Shown piece by piece: positions 8,637 through 16,359 of a stretch of 64,000 bases of DNA. Positions within the stretch are counted from its first letter, which is position 1. The number at the start of each line of letters is the position of its first letter. The notes under the pieces were generated by a model, which saw nothing but the letters and a program-made list of their open reading frames with translations, was not told where the DNA came from and searched no databases. The stretch is taken from assembly GCA_025559845.1 (NCBI GenBank), contig CP048469.1:1736001-1800000 (forward strand). The letters are read 5' to 3'. The stretch comes from Agrobacterium tumefaciens. GTDB lineage: Bacteria > Pseudomonadota > Alphaproteobacteria > Rhizobiales > Rhizobiaceae. The position numbers were made by a program, and so were the translations under genes.

Positions 8637-9170
8637 ATGAAGCACACGGCTGGCCTGGACATATACGCCTACTGGAACGAATTGCGCGGCGGACGATCCG
8701 CCCCGAAGCGCGAAGATATCGATCCGGTAAAGCTGAAACACCATCTGGGAGATCTCTTCATCCTCTCAGACGCCGGACAGGCGTGTCCACGCTTTCGCCT
8801 GGCGGGAACCCGTGTCTGCGCCCTGTTCGGCCGCGAACTTCGCGACAGCAGTTTCTCGGATCTCTGGCTTGCGGAAAACGCCGCCTTTGCCTGCCGGATC
8901 GCCCAGGGGGTCATGCAACACACGTTGCCCGTGCTGTTCACCGCCGAGGCCGAGGATGAGTATGCGCCATCGCCGCTGAATTTCGAAATGCTGCTGCTGC
9001 CGCTGCGATCGGATCACAGCGAAGCGCCAAGGCTTCTGGGAGCCCTCCTCCCAGAAAAGCCCCGCCCTGAATTTGCGTCGCCGATCGACAGCATGGCGTT
9101 GATCAGCAGCAATCTCCTGCGCATCGAAACCTTCGGCAGCGAGCCGCTGGATCGTTATCGCCACCCCTGA
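8637..9170 (+). CDS. PAS-domain (PAS_5-like) protein
   Basis: The 177-residue product resembles the PAS_5 family common in rhizobia: small proteins consisting of one PAS fold. The YAYWNELRGGRSAPKREDIDPVKLKHHLGDLFILSD opening and the FRLAGTRVCALFGREL segment fit that family. No kinase, GGDEF or other output domain is attached. The start is taken at the ATG at 8637, with AAGGAC upstream; an in-frame ATG at 8601 sits inside an inverted repeat and is less likely. A candidate small RNA is transcribed divergently from the upstream gap. The ligand and partner are unknown. Confidence 0.8.
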   Translation: MKHTAGLDIYAYWNELRGGRSAPKREDIDPVKLKHHLGDLFILSDAGQACPRFRLAGTRVCALFGRELRDSSFSDLWLAENAAFACRIAQGVMQHTLPVLFTAEAEDEYAPSPLNFEMLLLPLRSDHSEAPRLLGALLPEKPRPEFASPIDSMALISSNLLRIETFGSEPLDRYRHP

Positions 9171-9237
9171 AGCGTGCTGGTGGCCGATGTGTCACCAAAA
9201 GAGACAAGACCCGCAAAACTGGTGAGAATTCTATGCT

Positions 9238-9258
9238 TTAACAAACATGGTCTGTTAA
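9238..9258. promoter_or_regulatory. Inverted repeat upstream of the PilZ gene
   Basis: TTAACA-N9-TGTTAA lies 55 bp before the PilZ start. It is a plausible regulator site or part of the promoter. It does not match the CtrA spacing (TTAA-N7-TTAA). Confidence 0.3.
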
Positions 9259-9312
9259 CTCGGATGCGGTAAAGACAATCAATCATCGTCTTTTATCGTT
9301 ATATTGCGGCCA

Positions 9313-9930
9313 ATGTTCTCATCCCGTTCGATCAATACAGCCCCTATCGTCCGCCCGGTCGAGGAGACCGGTATCGAGAATGCCGTTCGCATCGGTTTCT
9401 CGGGCCGGCTGATGCTGCCCGATCATCAGGAATATGATTGCACCGCAACGGAAATGACCGCTGAAAAAGCGCAATTCACCTGCTCGGCCATGGCGCGCAA
9501 CGGTGATCGAGTGATTGCCTATCTGCAGCACATCGGCAGAATTGAAGGTACAATCGTCACCGTAACGACGGCAGGGTTTATCATCGCCATCAATGCGCCC
9601 GAGCGCAAACGTGAAAAGCTCGCAGCCCAGCTCGCCTGGATCGCCAAGCGCCAGATGCTTGGCCTGCCGGAAGACCGTCGCCACGACCGTCTGACGCCAC
9701 GCAACGCCAAGGCTCAGTTGATGCTGGAAGACGGCGCGCTCGTGCCATGCCGTCTTATCGACCTGTCGCTATCGGGTGCAGCCGTCGAGATCGACGACCG
9801 TCCTGATCTCGGCAGCAGGGTCCAGCTTGGCAAGCACATGACCGGCAAGATCGTCCGACACTTCATGGAGGGCGTCGCCATCGAGTTCGACCGGGTTCAG
9901 TCGGCCGACGCACTGATCGAGTTTCTCTGA
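9313..9930 (+). CDS. PilZ-domain protein, likely c-di-GMP binding
   Basis: The 205-residue product has a C-terminal PilZ domain (about 120-200) with the c-di-GMP-binding pattern: the arginine motif RRHDRLTPR and, downstream, DLSLSGAAV (D-x-S-x-x-G). The N-terminal half (about 25-110) looks like a second, degenerate PilZ-like barrel without the arginine motif. This double arrangement resembles alphaproteobacterial PilZ proteins that affect motility. It has no membrane segment. The ATG at 9313 was chosen over a TTG nine bases earlier. It is monocistronic and ends in a strong terminator. Confidence 0.88.
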   Translation: MFSSRSINTAPIVRPVEETGIENAVRIGFSGRLMLPDHQEYDCTATEMTAEKAQFTCSAMARNGDRVIAYLQHIGRIEGTIVTVTTAGFIIAINAPERKREKLAAQLAWIAKRQMLGLPEDRRHDRLTPRNAKAQLMLEDGALVPCRLIDLSLSGAAVEIDDRPDLGSRVQLGKHMTGKIVRHFMEGVAIEFDRVQSADALIEFL

Positions 9931-9968
9931 ACCGCAAACCGTCGCGACCGCGTTCAGCATCAGATTAT

Positions 9969-10000
9969 AAAAGCCTGCCGTTCCCCACGGCAGGCTTTTT
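9969..10000 (+). terminator. Rho-independent terminator of the PilZ gene
   Basis: A long stem (AAAAGCCTGCCG / CGGCAGGCTTTT) with a 7-nt loop runs into a T-tract. The U-rich and A-rich arms make it potentially bidirectional. Confidence 0.9.
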
Positions 10001-10549
10001 CGTTTGCGGCACGTGAACGCCAGATCCGCACGTCAAGGGCAGAGCCAGAGACGGCACGAGAACTGCCACAACGTTTCGAGCACGTTCCTGAACAGAACCG
10101 CAAATGCGCCATCGGCCTGTACCATTTCTGACCGGATTCCACGCTTAGCCCAGGACCAGAAACCCGCTCCAAGTATTTTTCCCGAAAAAAATCATTTTTT
10201 CGAAGATTTTTTTCGATGCCTTTTCTGGCTGTACCAAGCTGAAACGGTCATCCCAAAATGGGAAGCATCCTCAAAAACCACAGCTTTTCTCATGCATTCC
10301 CTGAGGCTCCCACCTCTGACGGAACCAAAAAAAATCATTTTATACAGAGAGATAGATACCTACCAGAAGGCTAACGGAGAGATCGATAAAATTGTAATAA
10401 AATTCGATTCAAATAAACCTCAAAACAATCGAAAATACATCTCAAAACAACGGCAAATTTGCTTAAAACGAAGCTCAAATTGACCCGCCTATATTTCCGC
10501 ACGGTCAAAATATACCTGCGAATGTCTCCCCAACACAGGGAGACAAGCA
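10001..10549. other. Long AT-rich intergenic region
   Basis: This stretch of about 550 bp carries no convincing gene. An open frame on the plus strand (10004-10483) has no ribosome-binding site and a composition unlike coding sequence here. From about 10170 the DNA becomes clearly AT-rich, with an A/T hairpin (CGAAAAAA / TTTTTTCG, 10183-10202). Near the right end, TTGACC (10480-10485) and GGTCAA (10503-10508) form an inverted repeat 17 bp apart, about 45 bp before the LapG-like gene. It probably holds that gene's promoter and regulator sites. Confidence 0.5.
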
Positions 10550-11158
10550 ATGAACAAGAACAAGCGTTTCGGTTTCTTTCTGATTGCATTCATCGCCAGC
10601 GCCTTCGCACAGCAGGCTTTCGCGTCACCGGCAGCCGTCATGCGCGTCATCGGCAAAGCCAACCCGCCGATCGGCCATTACGAGTTCTGCCAGACCTATC
10701 AGAGCGAATGCCGTCCGACCTCGCTCGACAACGGTCCGATGAAGCTGACGGAAGATAGCTGGAAGACCATTCTTGACGTCAACTACACCGTGAACACCAC
10801 GATCACGCCGATGACCGACATGGAAATCTACGGCGTTGAAGAGCGCTGGGCTTACCCGACCACGGCTGGCGATTGCGAAGACTTTGTTTTGCTGAAGCGC
10901 AAGATGCTGATGAACAAGGGCATCTCCCCTTCCAACCTGCTCATCACCGTCGTTCTTCAGCCAAATGGCCAGGGCCATGCCGTTCTGACGGTTCGCACCG
11001 ACCGCGGCGACTTCATTCTCGATAACATGCGCAACAAGGTCATGAACTGGTCTGAGACGGAGTACACCTACCTGAAGCGTCAGGACAGCGCCAATCCGGG
11101 CCGCTGGGTGAAGATTCAGGACGGCCGCGCCACCACGGCGGTCGGCGGCATCAACTGA
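10550..11158 (+). CDS. Transglutaminase-like cysteine peptidase (LapG/BTLCP family)
   Basis: The 202-residue product starts with a signal peptide (basic MNKNKR, a hydrophobic core, then a cut near AFA-SPAAV) and is probably periplasmic. The bacterial transglutaminase-like cysteine proteinase triad is present: Cys in TTAGDCEDFVLLK, His in GQGHAVLTVRT, Asp in FILDNMRN. In pseudomonads LapG of this family releases adhesins under c-di-GMP control through LapD. No LapD-like receptor or adhesin is nearby, so only the family is assigned, not the pathway. GGGAG lies ahead of the start. A c-di-GMP-type PilZ gene is the upstream neighbour, separated by 619 bp. Confidence 0.88.
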   Translation: MNKNKRFGFFLIAFIASAFAQQAFASPAAVMRVIGKANPPIGHYEFCQTYQSECRPTSLDNGPMKLTEDSWKTILDVNYTVNTTITPMTDMEIYGVEERWAYPTTAGDCEDFVLLKRKMLMNKGISPSNLLITVVLQPNGQGHAVLTVRTDRGDFILDNMRNKVMNWSETEYTYLKRQDSANPGRWVKIQDGRATTAVGGIN

Positions 11159-11215
11159 CCTGAAAAGACCATCGCCGGCTTTGAACCGTCGGCGGACAAG
11201 AACTCCCTGTAAAAG

Positions 11216-11246
11216 AAAAGCCGGCCCCTCAACGGGACCGGCTTTT
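11216..11246. terminator. Bidirectional terminator between convergent genes
   Basis: AAAAGCCGG / CCGGCTTTT form a 9-bp stem around a 13-nt loop that contains further pairing. It lies between the LapG-like stop (plus) and the DUF1489 stop (minus), with T-tracts on both strands. Confidence 0.85.
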
Positions 11247-11273
11247 CTGATTCAGCAAGACTTGAAAGACGGC

Positions 11274-11711
11274 TCAGAGAAGGCCGAGTTCAGCCAGTTC
11301 CCGTCTCAGCTCCAGCGGCATATCTTCGCCGCCGCTACTTGTTCCGCCGAGATCACGTGGCGCTTCGGGATCGTTCAGGTAACGCCAGCCCTGAAACGGG
11401 CGTTTTGGCGCGGGTGACGTCTCGATCACCTCAGGGCCGAGCACCAGATCGCAGCGGGAAATACCGTCTTCACCCTTGAAGGAGCGAATATCGAGAAGCT
11501 TCTGGCGCGCCTGCACCTGCCCTTTGATGACCCAGTAGAGCGAGCCGCCATCGAGCAGCTCTTCGACGCGCTTGGGGATCATCCGGGTCGTATGGACGCT
11601 GTGCGGCTCAAGGCCTGCCGCAATATTGATAAGCGAGCGCTGCGATACCCAGTCCCGAAGGTCCTCGATCGAATCCGCGCCGACGCAGAGTTTTATGAGA
11701 TGGAGAGGCAT
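11274..11711 (-). CDS. DUF1489 family protein
   Basis: The 145-residue product matches the DUF1489 family of alphaproteobacteria: it opens with MPLHLIKLCVGADSIEDL, has a central TRMIPKRVEELLDGGSLYWVIKG block and the PKRPFQGWRYL segment near the end. It has no signal peptide or membrane segment. The function is unknown. It lies 70 bp downstream of sdaA in the same direction and may be co-transcribed with it. Confidence 0.85.
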   Translation of the reverse strand: MPLHLIKLCVGADSIEDLRDWVSQRSLINIAAGLEPHSVHTTRMIPKRVEELLDGGSLYWVIKGQVQARQKLLDIRSFKGEDGISRCDLVLGPEVIETSPAPKRPFQGWRYLNDPEAPRDLGGTSSGGEDMPLELRRELAELGLL

Positions 11712-11781
11712 GGCTCTATCAATGCCTTTTTGGTCTGGGCGTCAAGCATGGGAATGTGGGCGGGACCTGAAGTCCCGCCGT

Positions 11782-13185
11782 TCAACATTCGACGACATTG
11801 ACGGCCAGACCGCCGGTCGAAGTTTCCTTGTACTTCTCGCTCATGTCGTTGCCAGTCTGCCGCATCGTCTCGATGCAGGCGTCGAGCGGCACGAAATGCT
11901 GGCCATCGCCCTTGAGCGCCAGAGATGCCGCCGTCACCGCCTTGACGGCGCCGAGTGCGTTTCGCTCGATGCAGGGCACCTGCACCAGACCGGCAATCGG
12001 ATCGCAAGTCATGCCGAGATGATGCTCGAGAGCAATTTCAGCAGCATTTTCGATCTGCTCTGGCGAACCGCCCATGACGGCGGCAAGTCCCGCGGCAGCC
12101 ATGGCGGCGGCAGAGCCCACTTCGCCCTGACAGCCGACTTCCGCGCCGGAAATCGAGGCATTGTGCTTGATGATGCCGCCGATGGCCGCAGCCGTCAGCA
12201 GAAAGTCCCTGACATCGTCGACCGTTGCATCTTCGTGGAAATGGCGGAAATAGCGTACCGTTGCCGGCACAACGCCGGCTGCACCGTTGGTCGGGGCAGT
12301 AACGACACGTCCGCCCGCGGCGTTCTCCTCGTTCACCGCCATTGCATAAACGCTCAGCCAGTCATTCGCCATGACCGGATTGAGCCGGTTGCTGCGCCAT
12401 TCAGCATTGAGCTTTTCATAGATGGAATGGGCGCGGCGCCGAACCTTCAAACCGCCGGGCATGATGCCTTCGACCTTCAGCCCCCGCTCGATACAGCCGT
12501 TCATCGCCTCCCAGATCTGGTCGAGACGAGCATTCAACTCGTCACGGGACACGACGGTTTCTTCGTTTGCGCGCTTCATCTGCGCAATGGTGCGGCCGGA
12601 GCGCTGCGCCATGTCGAGCATTTCGCGTGCTGTGGCAAACGGATACGGCACGCGCGGACCGTTATCGATGGTCTTGCCGCGCTGACGAATGGCGTCCAGT
12701 TCCGTGTCGGTGACGACGAAGCCGCCGCCAACCGAATAATAGATGCGCTTCACAAGCAGCCGGTCCTGATTGTCGTACGCCGAGAAGGTCATGCCGTTGG
12801 CGTGACCGGGCAAAGGGTTCTTCTTGTCATAGACAAGATCTTCCGCCGGACGGAAGGTGTAGGACGGATGGCCGGGCGGCGAAACAATGCCGCTTTTCTC
12901 GACCTCGGCAATGATGCCGTCCATCGCATCCGGATCGACGAGATCAGGACGCTGACCCGTCAGGCCCAGGATCACCGCGCGGCCGGTTCCATGTCCGATA
13001 CCGGTAAAGGCAAGCGATCCATGCAGCGTGACGCGGAAACGGGCAACGGTGGCGCCGGCAGGGCGTGGCCATTCATCGCTGAGGATGAGATCGAGAAAAC
13101 GGTTTGCTGCGGTCATCGGCCCCATCGTATGGGAGCTCGAAGGACCGATACCGATCTTGAAGACGTCGAAGACCGAAAGAAACAT
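11782..13185 (-). CDS. sdaA: L-serine ammonia-lyase, iron-sulfur dependent
   Basis: The enzyme deaminates L-serine to pyruvate and ammonia. The 467-residue single chain contains both the beta domain (about 1-160, starting [23 protein letters not shown]) and the alpha domain (about 185-460), as in SdaA/SdaB. Conserved cysteines for the 4Fe-4S cluster are seen in [43 protein letters not shown] and near the C-terminus. AGGGCA precedes the ATG. A DUF1489 gene follows. No serine transporter or regulator is adjacent. Confidence 0.95.
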   Translation of the reverse strand: MFLSVFDVFKIGIGPSSSHTMGPMTAANRFLDLILSDEWPRPAGATVARFRVTLHGSLAFTGIGHGTGRAVILGLTGQRPDLVDPDAMDGIIAEVEKSGIVSPPGHPSYTFRPAEDLVYDKKNPLPGHANGMTFSAYDNQDRLLVKRIYYSVGGGFVVTDTELDAIRQRGKTIDNGPRVPYPFATAREMLDMAQRSGRTIAQMKRANEETVVSRDELNARLDQIWEAMNGCIERGLKVEGIMPGGLKVRRRAHSIYEKLNAEWRSNRLNPVMANDWLSVYAMAVNEENAAGGRVVTAPTNGAAGVVPATVRYFRHFHEDATVDDVRDFLLTAAAIGGIIKHNASISGAEVGCQGEVGSAAAMAAAGLAAVMGGSPEQIENAAEIALEHHLGMTCDPIAGLVQVPCIERNALGAVKAVTAASLALKGDGQHFVPLDACIETMRQTGNDMSEKYKETSTGGLAVNVVEC

Positions 13186-13349
13186 GACATTGCCCTGAAG
13201 AATAGATTCACATGGCCATCATATCCAATGCCCTGACGGATCGCCACCGGTGCATTGGCCCGAAAGGCAGAACGCAATTTTCGGAAAAATCCGACGTGTC
13301 GGCAAGAACGAAGAGCGTCATGGGCTGAAACGGCTGCGACATATTCGAA

Positions 13350-13390
13350 GCCAAAACGAAAACAGCACGGTCTCCAGAGGAGAACCGTGC
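13350..13390 (-). terminator. Terminator of the 33-residue membrane protein gene
   Basis: GCACGGT-CTCC (13365-13375) pairs with GGAG-A-ACCGTGC (13379-13390), a very stable hairpin with one bulge. On the minus strand it is followed by GTTTTCGTTTTGG. It lies 30 bp downstream of the small gene's stop and supports that gene's strand. Confidence 0.75.
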
Positions 13391-13420
13391 CGTTTCAAAA
13401 CCTGTCATTCAGGAGAATGC

Positions 13421-13522
13421 TTATGGGCTGCCAAAAATGTACGTCAATGCGAGAAATGCGGCAAAGCCTGCAAGTGCGCGTAGTGTAACGCCCCAGCAAG
13501 ATTTCTGAGCGGTTTCTTCCAT
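13421..13522 (-). CDS. Small membrane protein, 33 residues
   Basis: A short frame on the minus strand encodes a 33-residue protein: a short polar N-terminus (MEETAQKSCWG), then one hydrophobic helix rich in Ala, Leu and Phe (about residues 12-30), ending FGSP. GGAG lies five bases before the ATG, and a strong terminator follows on the same strand. This is a typical layout for a genuine single-pass small membrane protein. I do not recognise a family name. The opposite strand reads as a cysteine-rich peptide only because the Ala codons GCA read TGC in antisense. Confidence 0.7.
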   Translation of the reverse strand: MEETAQKSCWGVTLRALAGFAAFLALTYIFGSP

Positions 13523-13878
13523 GATTACTCCAGCTGTTCACTCTCCGGGCGGCCTTCAGCTCAGCCCGTTGGTGAAGCATTTATTAAAATCTCGCGGCGA
13601 ACGCAAATGCAAAAAACGGCGAAATGTAGGCATTTGCGATAAGCTGCCATTCGCGAGGCGCATAGCTACATGAAAAAACAAGGCCTTAGCAGCGGGCATT
13701 TTTCCCACCCGATTTTCTGACCGCCGCAATTTAGACCAAAGTGTAACTGTTCGATGAATGCAGCGCAAAACGGGCTGTTGATAACCTCTGTTCGGCGACG
13801 GCTGCCAAGGGCTTGAAAGCCCCGTCCCGCTGCTTTATCCCGTCGAAAAATTGAACTGGAAACGAGGCAACACAGTCG
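13523..13878. other. Intergenic region with nested inverted repeats
   Basis: This 356-bp gap has no gene I can support. It contains an inner inverted repeat CGCAAATGC (13602-13610) / GCATTTGCG (13630-13638) flanked by an outer pair CTCGCG (13591-13596) / CGCGAG (13652-13657). Together they could fold into an extended stem upstream of the small membrane protein gene. Confidence 0.4.
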
Positions 13879-14229
13879 ATGCAAGCAGCGTCATCTTTTC
13901 CCGATCGCGAAACCGTAGCGTCGAAACTGGCGTCCTTGTCTCCAGAGGACAAATCCTGGCTCGCACTGTTGATGGAAAATGCCGTGCAGGACGAAAACCT
14001 GCTGGAAGGCGTCCATCTTTATCTCGACCAGCAGGCGGGAGCGCCTTTCCTGAACAGCCTGAAACTGGAAGCCTGCGGTGAGTGGATCGGCGCCAACGCC
14101 CCTGCCCGCCTGCAGATCAGGCTGGCAGAGATAGCAAAAGCCGGCCAGCATCCGGCCTATCTGGCATTCCGCAAAGGCCTGACAAAATCGGCCGGCCTTG
14201 AGAAAGCCTACCCCAAGGCGCCGATCTGA
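13879..14229 (+). CDS. Hypothetical protein, 116 residues
   Basis: This open frame encodes a soluble helical protein. Residues 8-50 (RETVASKLASLSPEDKSWLALLMENAVQDENLLEGVHLYL in outline) and 80-110 look like amphipathic helices; there is no signal peptide. GAGG lies 11 bases ahead of the ATG, which is a weak spacing. Codon use and composition fit the genome, and the frame occupies a clean gap between the divergent small membrane protein gene and the convergent phosphodiester glycosidase gene. I do not recognise a family. Confidence 0.6.
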   Translation: MQAASSFPDRETVASKLASLSPEDKSWLALLMENAVQDENLLEGVHLYLDQQAGAPFLNSLKLEACGEWIGANAPARLQIRLAEIAKAGQHPAYLAFRKGLTKSAGLEKAYPKAPI

Positions 14230-14248
14230 GGCGTCGGGTTACCCGATT

Positions 14249-15001
14249 TCAATCCGGCACCTTCTCGACCACGGCGATGATCGGTCCCATCTGAAACAGC
14301 GAATCCCGGCGCTTCATCGCCGGTATCTCGACGCTCGAAATCGTGCCGTCGAGATAAAGCGCGTTGGGGGAATCGAGCACATCTCGAAACAGGGTGGCAA
14401 AATCGTAGAAGCGAACCGTGCTTTCCGAGATCACGAAATGCACGACGCCGTCGCGCGAAACGCCAACACCGTTGCGACGCTTGAAACTGTCGCTATCCGG
14501 CAGGAAACGTGAGTGAAGCTGGTCGTCGATCACCAGCATCGGCCCGGACTGCGTCGCGAAATCCGGCTTCATCCCCGCCGCAACATAGGCCTCTGTCGCC
14601 AACACGCCGGCCGTTTGCCCGTTGAGGTAAAACACCCCGTTCGGCAGCAGATGGAAATTGCCCCAACCATCATTGGTGACAATCGGTGAGCGCTCGACAC
14701 CGTTTTCGATGAAGAGCCCAACCGGCGAATAGTCTTGATGGTACATGCCGCCATTCATGGCAAAGACGCTGAACATGTGTTGTCGCCACAGGCCGGACGA
14801 GAGACTGGCAAAAGAGCCATATCCCTCACCGGAGACATGGTCGCGATCATAGATCCGGATGTCGTTTTGGGTCGGATCGAAACTGCAAACAAGATAGCGG
14901 CCGCCGGCGTGGTCAATGGCCTTGCAAAAATCCGGCTGCGCGCCAGCATCAGCCGAGAACGGCAACAGCAGCGGCACCAGCCACGTCATCAGTCTTTTCA
15001 T
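14249..15001 (-). CDS. Phosphodiester glycosidase (NAGPA-like) family protein
   Basis: The 250-residue product begins with a signal peptide (MKRLMTWLVPLLLPFSADAGA) and is probably periplasmic. The rest matches the phosphodiester glycosidase domain, first known from the mammalian uncovering enzyme: FAMNGGMYHQDYSPVGLFIENG, NFHLLPNGVFYL, ATQSGPMLVIDDQLH and NALYLDGTISSVEIP. The likely chemistry is cleavage of a sugar-phosphodiester, but no substrate is known for the rhizobial members. It is convergent with the hypothetical gene at 13,879, and the entericidin-like gene lies upstream on the same strand. Confidence 0.88.
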   Translation of the reverse strand: MKRLMTWLVPLLLPFSADAGAQPDFCKAIDHAGGRYLVCSFDPTQNDIRIYDRDHVSGEGYGSFASLSSGLWRQHMFSVFAMNGGMYHQDYSPVGLFIENGVERSPIVTNDGWGNFHLLPNGVFYLNGQTAGVLATEAYVAAGMKPDFATQSGPMLVIDDQLHSRFLPDSDSFKRRNGVGVSRDGVVHFVISESTVRFYDFATLFRDVLDSPNALYLDGTISSVEIPAMKRRDSLFQMGPIIAVVEKVPD

Positions 15002-15081
15002 CTATTGTCCGTTCACGCCTTCGCGCCAAAGCAACGGCGCGATTCTTTCAGCGCGGACTTTGCGGGCAGAATGCGGGCAAA

Positions 15082-15114
15082 GAAAAGGCGCCGCCCTGCA
15101 TGCAGGGTGACGCC
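15082..15114 (-). terminator. Terminator of the entericidin-like gene
   Basis: The perfect palindrome CCCTGCATGCAGGG is extended by GGCG / CGCC flanking arms (15087-15114). On the minus strand it is followed by CTTTTC. It lies 24 bp downstream of the entericidin stop. Confidence 0.75.
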
Positions 15115-15137
15115 CTATCCGGAAAAGGGAAGAATTC

Positions 15138-15299
15138 TTAGCGACGGGCGGCGCGATCTACGCTGCGGCCGGCGTCCTGCGTCGCATCAACAGCATTTGC
15201 CGTATCCCGGCCCACGCCGCGGATGGTGTTGCCGCAAGAGCTGAGTGTCACGACTGTTACGATGGCGACGGCAAAAACAGAAACGATGCGTGTGATCAT
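15138..15299 (-). CDS. Entericidin A/B-type small lipoprotein
   Basis: A 53-residue product is encoded on the minus strand. It has a lipoprotein signal: basic MITR, a hydrophobic VSVFAVAIVTVVTL segment, then the lipobox LSSC with the cysteine at residue 22. The mature part (GNTIRGVGRDTANAVDATQ onward) carries the entericidin pattern N-T-x-x-G-x-G-x-D with a following Ala/Asp-rich amphipathic stretch. Entericidins are small membrane lipoproteins described in enterobacteria as an antidote/toxin pair; single copies like this are common in proteobacteria and their role is unclear. AGGGGAG lies eight bases before the ATG, and a terminator follows. Confidence 0.88.
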   Translation of the reverse strand: MITRIVSVFAVAIVTVVTLSSCGNTIRGVGRDTANAVDATQDAGRSVDRAARR

Positions 15300-15478
15300 G
15301 TAAATAACTCCCCTAAGGCTTGCCGCTCCAGGGCAAGCACCAATGTGATAAGCCTCACAGTAACGTGAGCCGTAAAAAACGGTTCCATCGGCAATTCAAA
15401 AAATACAACCGCGAAATTAACCGGGTTTTGAAGCTCTGCAGGCATGGTCTTTCAAACTGGAAAAAGCGCGTGAACGAA

Positions 15479-16255
15479 ATGAGCGAACCGAACAAGCGAT
15501 TGCTGGTGATGACGGCGGGTGGTGCCAACCCGAACGTGATGATCAACGCTCTCGCGGCCCATTTTCCGGATATCCATGTTTTTCTGGAAAACCCTGAAGG
15601 CAAAGGCGAGATCTTCAAGCGTCGTGCACGCCTCCTCGGCTGGCTGACTGCCGCAGGCCAGATGGGCACGATGGTTGCCTCGAGGCTCGGCAAACGTTTC
15701 ACCGCCAGACGAACGGCTGAGATCATTGCCGAACACGGCCTCAACGCAGAAATCGGCAGCGCGATCCCGGTGGCGCGCTTTTCCTCCCTGAACGATGAAG
15801 ACTGCCACAGGGCAGCCGAAAAACTGCAACCTGCCGTGATCTTCACCATCTCGTGCCGGATCTTGAAGCCCAGGACATTGGCAAGTTTTGAATGCCCCGT
15901 CATCAACTTTCATGCCGGTATAAACCCGGCCTATCGTGGCCAGATGGGTGGTTACTGGGCACTGGTGGAAAATGACAAAGGCAATTTCGGTGCGACGGTG
16001 CATCTCGTCGACAAGGGCGTCGACACAGGCGCAACGCTTTATGAAATGCGCCTGAAACCGGCACGCAACGACACGATTTCCACCTACCCCCTGCTCCTCA
16101 CAGCCGGATCGATCGATATCGCCGTCAGCGCCATCGAGGATGCACTGTCAGGAAGCCTGTCGCCGCAGCCGCCTTTGCCGGGAAAATCCGTACTGCGATA
16201 TCCGCCACCCCTGTGGACCTGGCTGTGGAACGGCGTGACGCGACGCATCTGGTGA
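15479..16255 (+). CDS. Formyltransferase-like protein
   Basis: The 258-residue product carries a formyl transferase N-terminal fold like methionyl-tRNA formyltransferase and GART: FTISCRILKPRTLA, then the catalytic-loop-like CPVINFHAGINPAYRGQMGGYWAL (the His and the P-x-x-R-G of the family) and TVHLVDKGVDTGATLYE. It lacks the C-terminal tRNA-binding domain of Fmt, so a small-molecule or sugar substrate is more likely. The start is uncertain: the ATG at 15479 and a GTG at 15470 are both possible, the latter with a better-placed GGA. An MTHFR-like gene follows about 100 bp later, suggesting a one-carbon pair. Confidence 0.75.
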   Translation: MSEPNKRLLVMTAGGANPNVMINALAAHFPDIHVFLENPEGKGEIFKRRARLLGWLTAAGQMGTMVASRLGKRFTARRTAEIIAEHGLNAEIGSAIPVARFSSLNDEDCHRAAEKLQPAVIFTISCRILKPRTLASFECPVINFHAGINPAYRGQMGGYWALVENDKGNFGATVHLVDKGVDTGATLYEMRLKPARNDTISTYPLLLTAGSIDIAVSAIEDALSGSLSPQPPLPGKSVLRYPPPLWTWLWNGVTRRIW

Positions 16256-16359
16256 TCCGTCGCCGGACAAACGCCCAAGCCGCGTCGCAGATGCAAGGCT
16301 GTCTTGCCGCAACGGGTAAAGACGCAACCGCAAAAACGTGCATGATAATCAAAAGGAAC

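Noticed and set aside
10183..10202. A/T-only hairpin CGAAAAAA / TTTTTTCG as a terminator
   Set aside because: The stem is almost purely A/T and thermodynamically weak, and no gene ends there.
10004..10483. Possible 159-residue gene in the gap before the LapG-like gene
   Set aside because: It has no ribosome-binding site, its composition shifts from GC-rich to AT-rich midway, and no motif is seen. It is more likely non-coding.
13423..13483. A cysteine-rich, metallothionein-like peptide on the plus strand, readable only across a one-base frameshift
   Set aside because: The opposite strand encodes a 33-residue membrane protein with ribosome-binding site and terminator. Its alanine codons (GCA) read as TGC in antisense, which explains the cysteine pattern without a frameshift.
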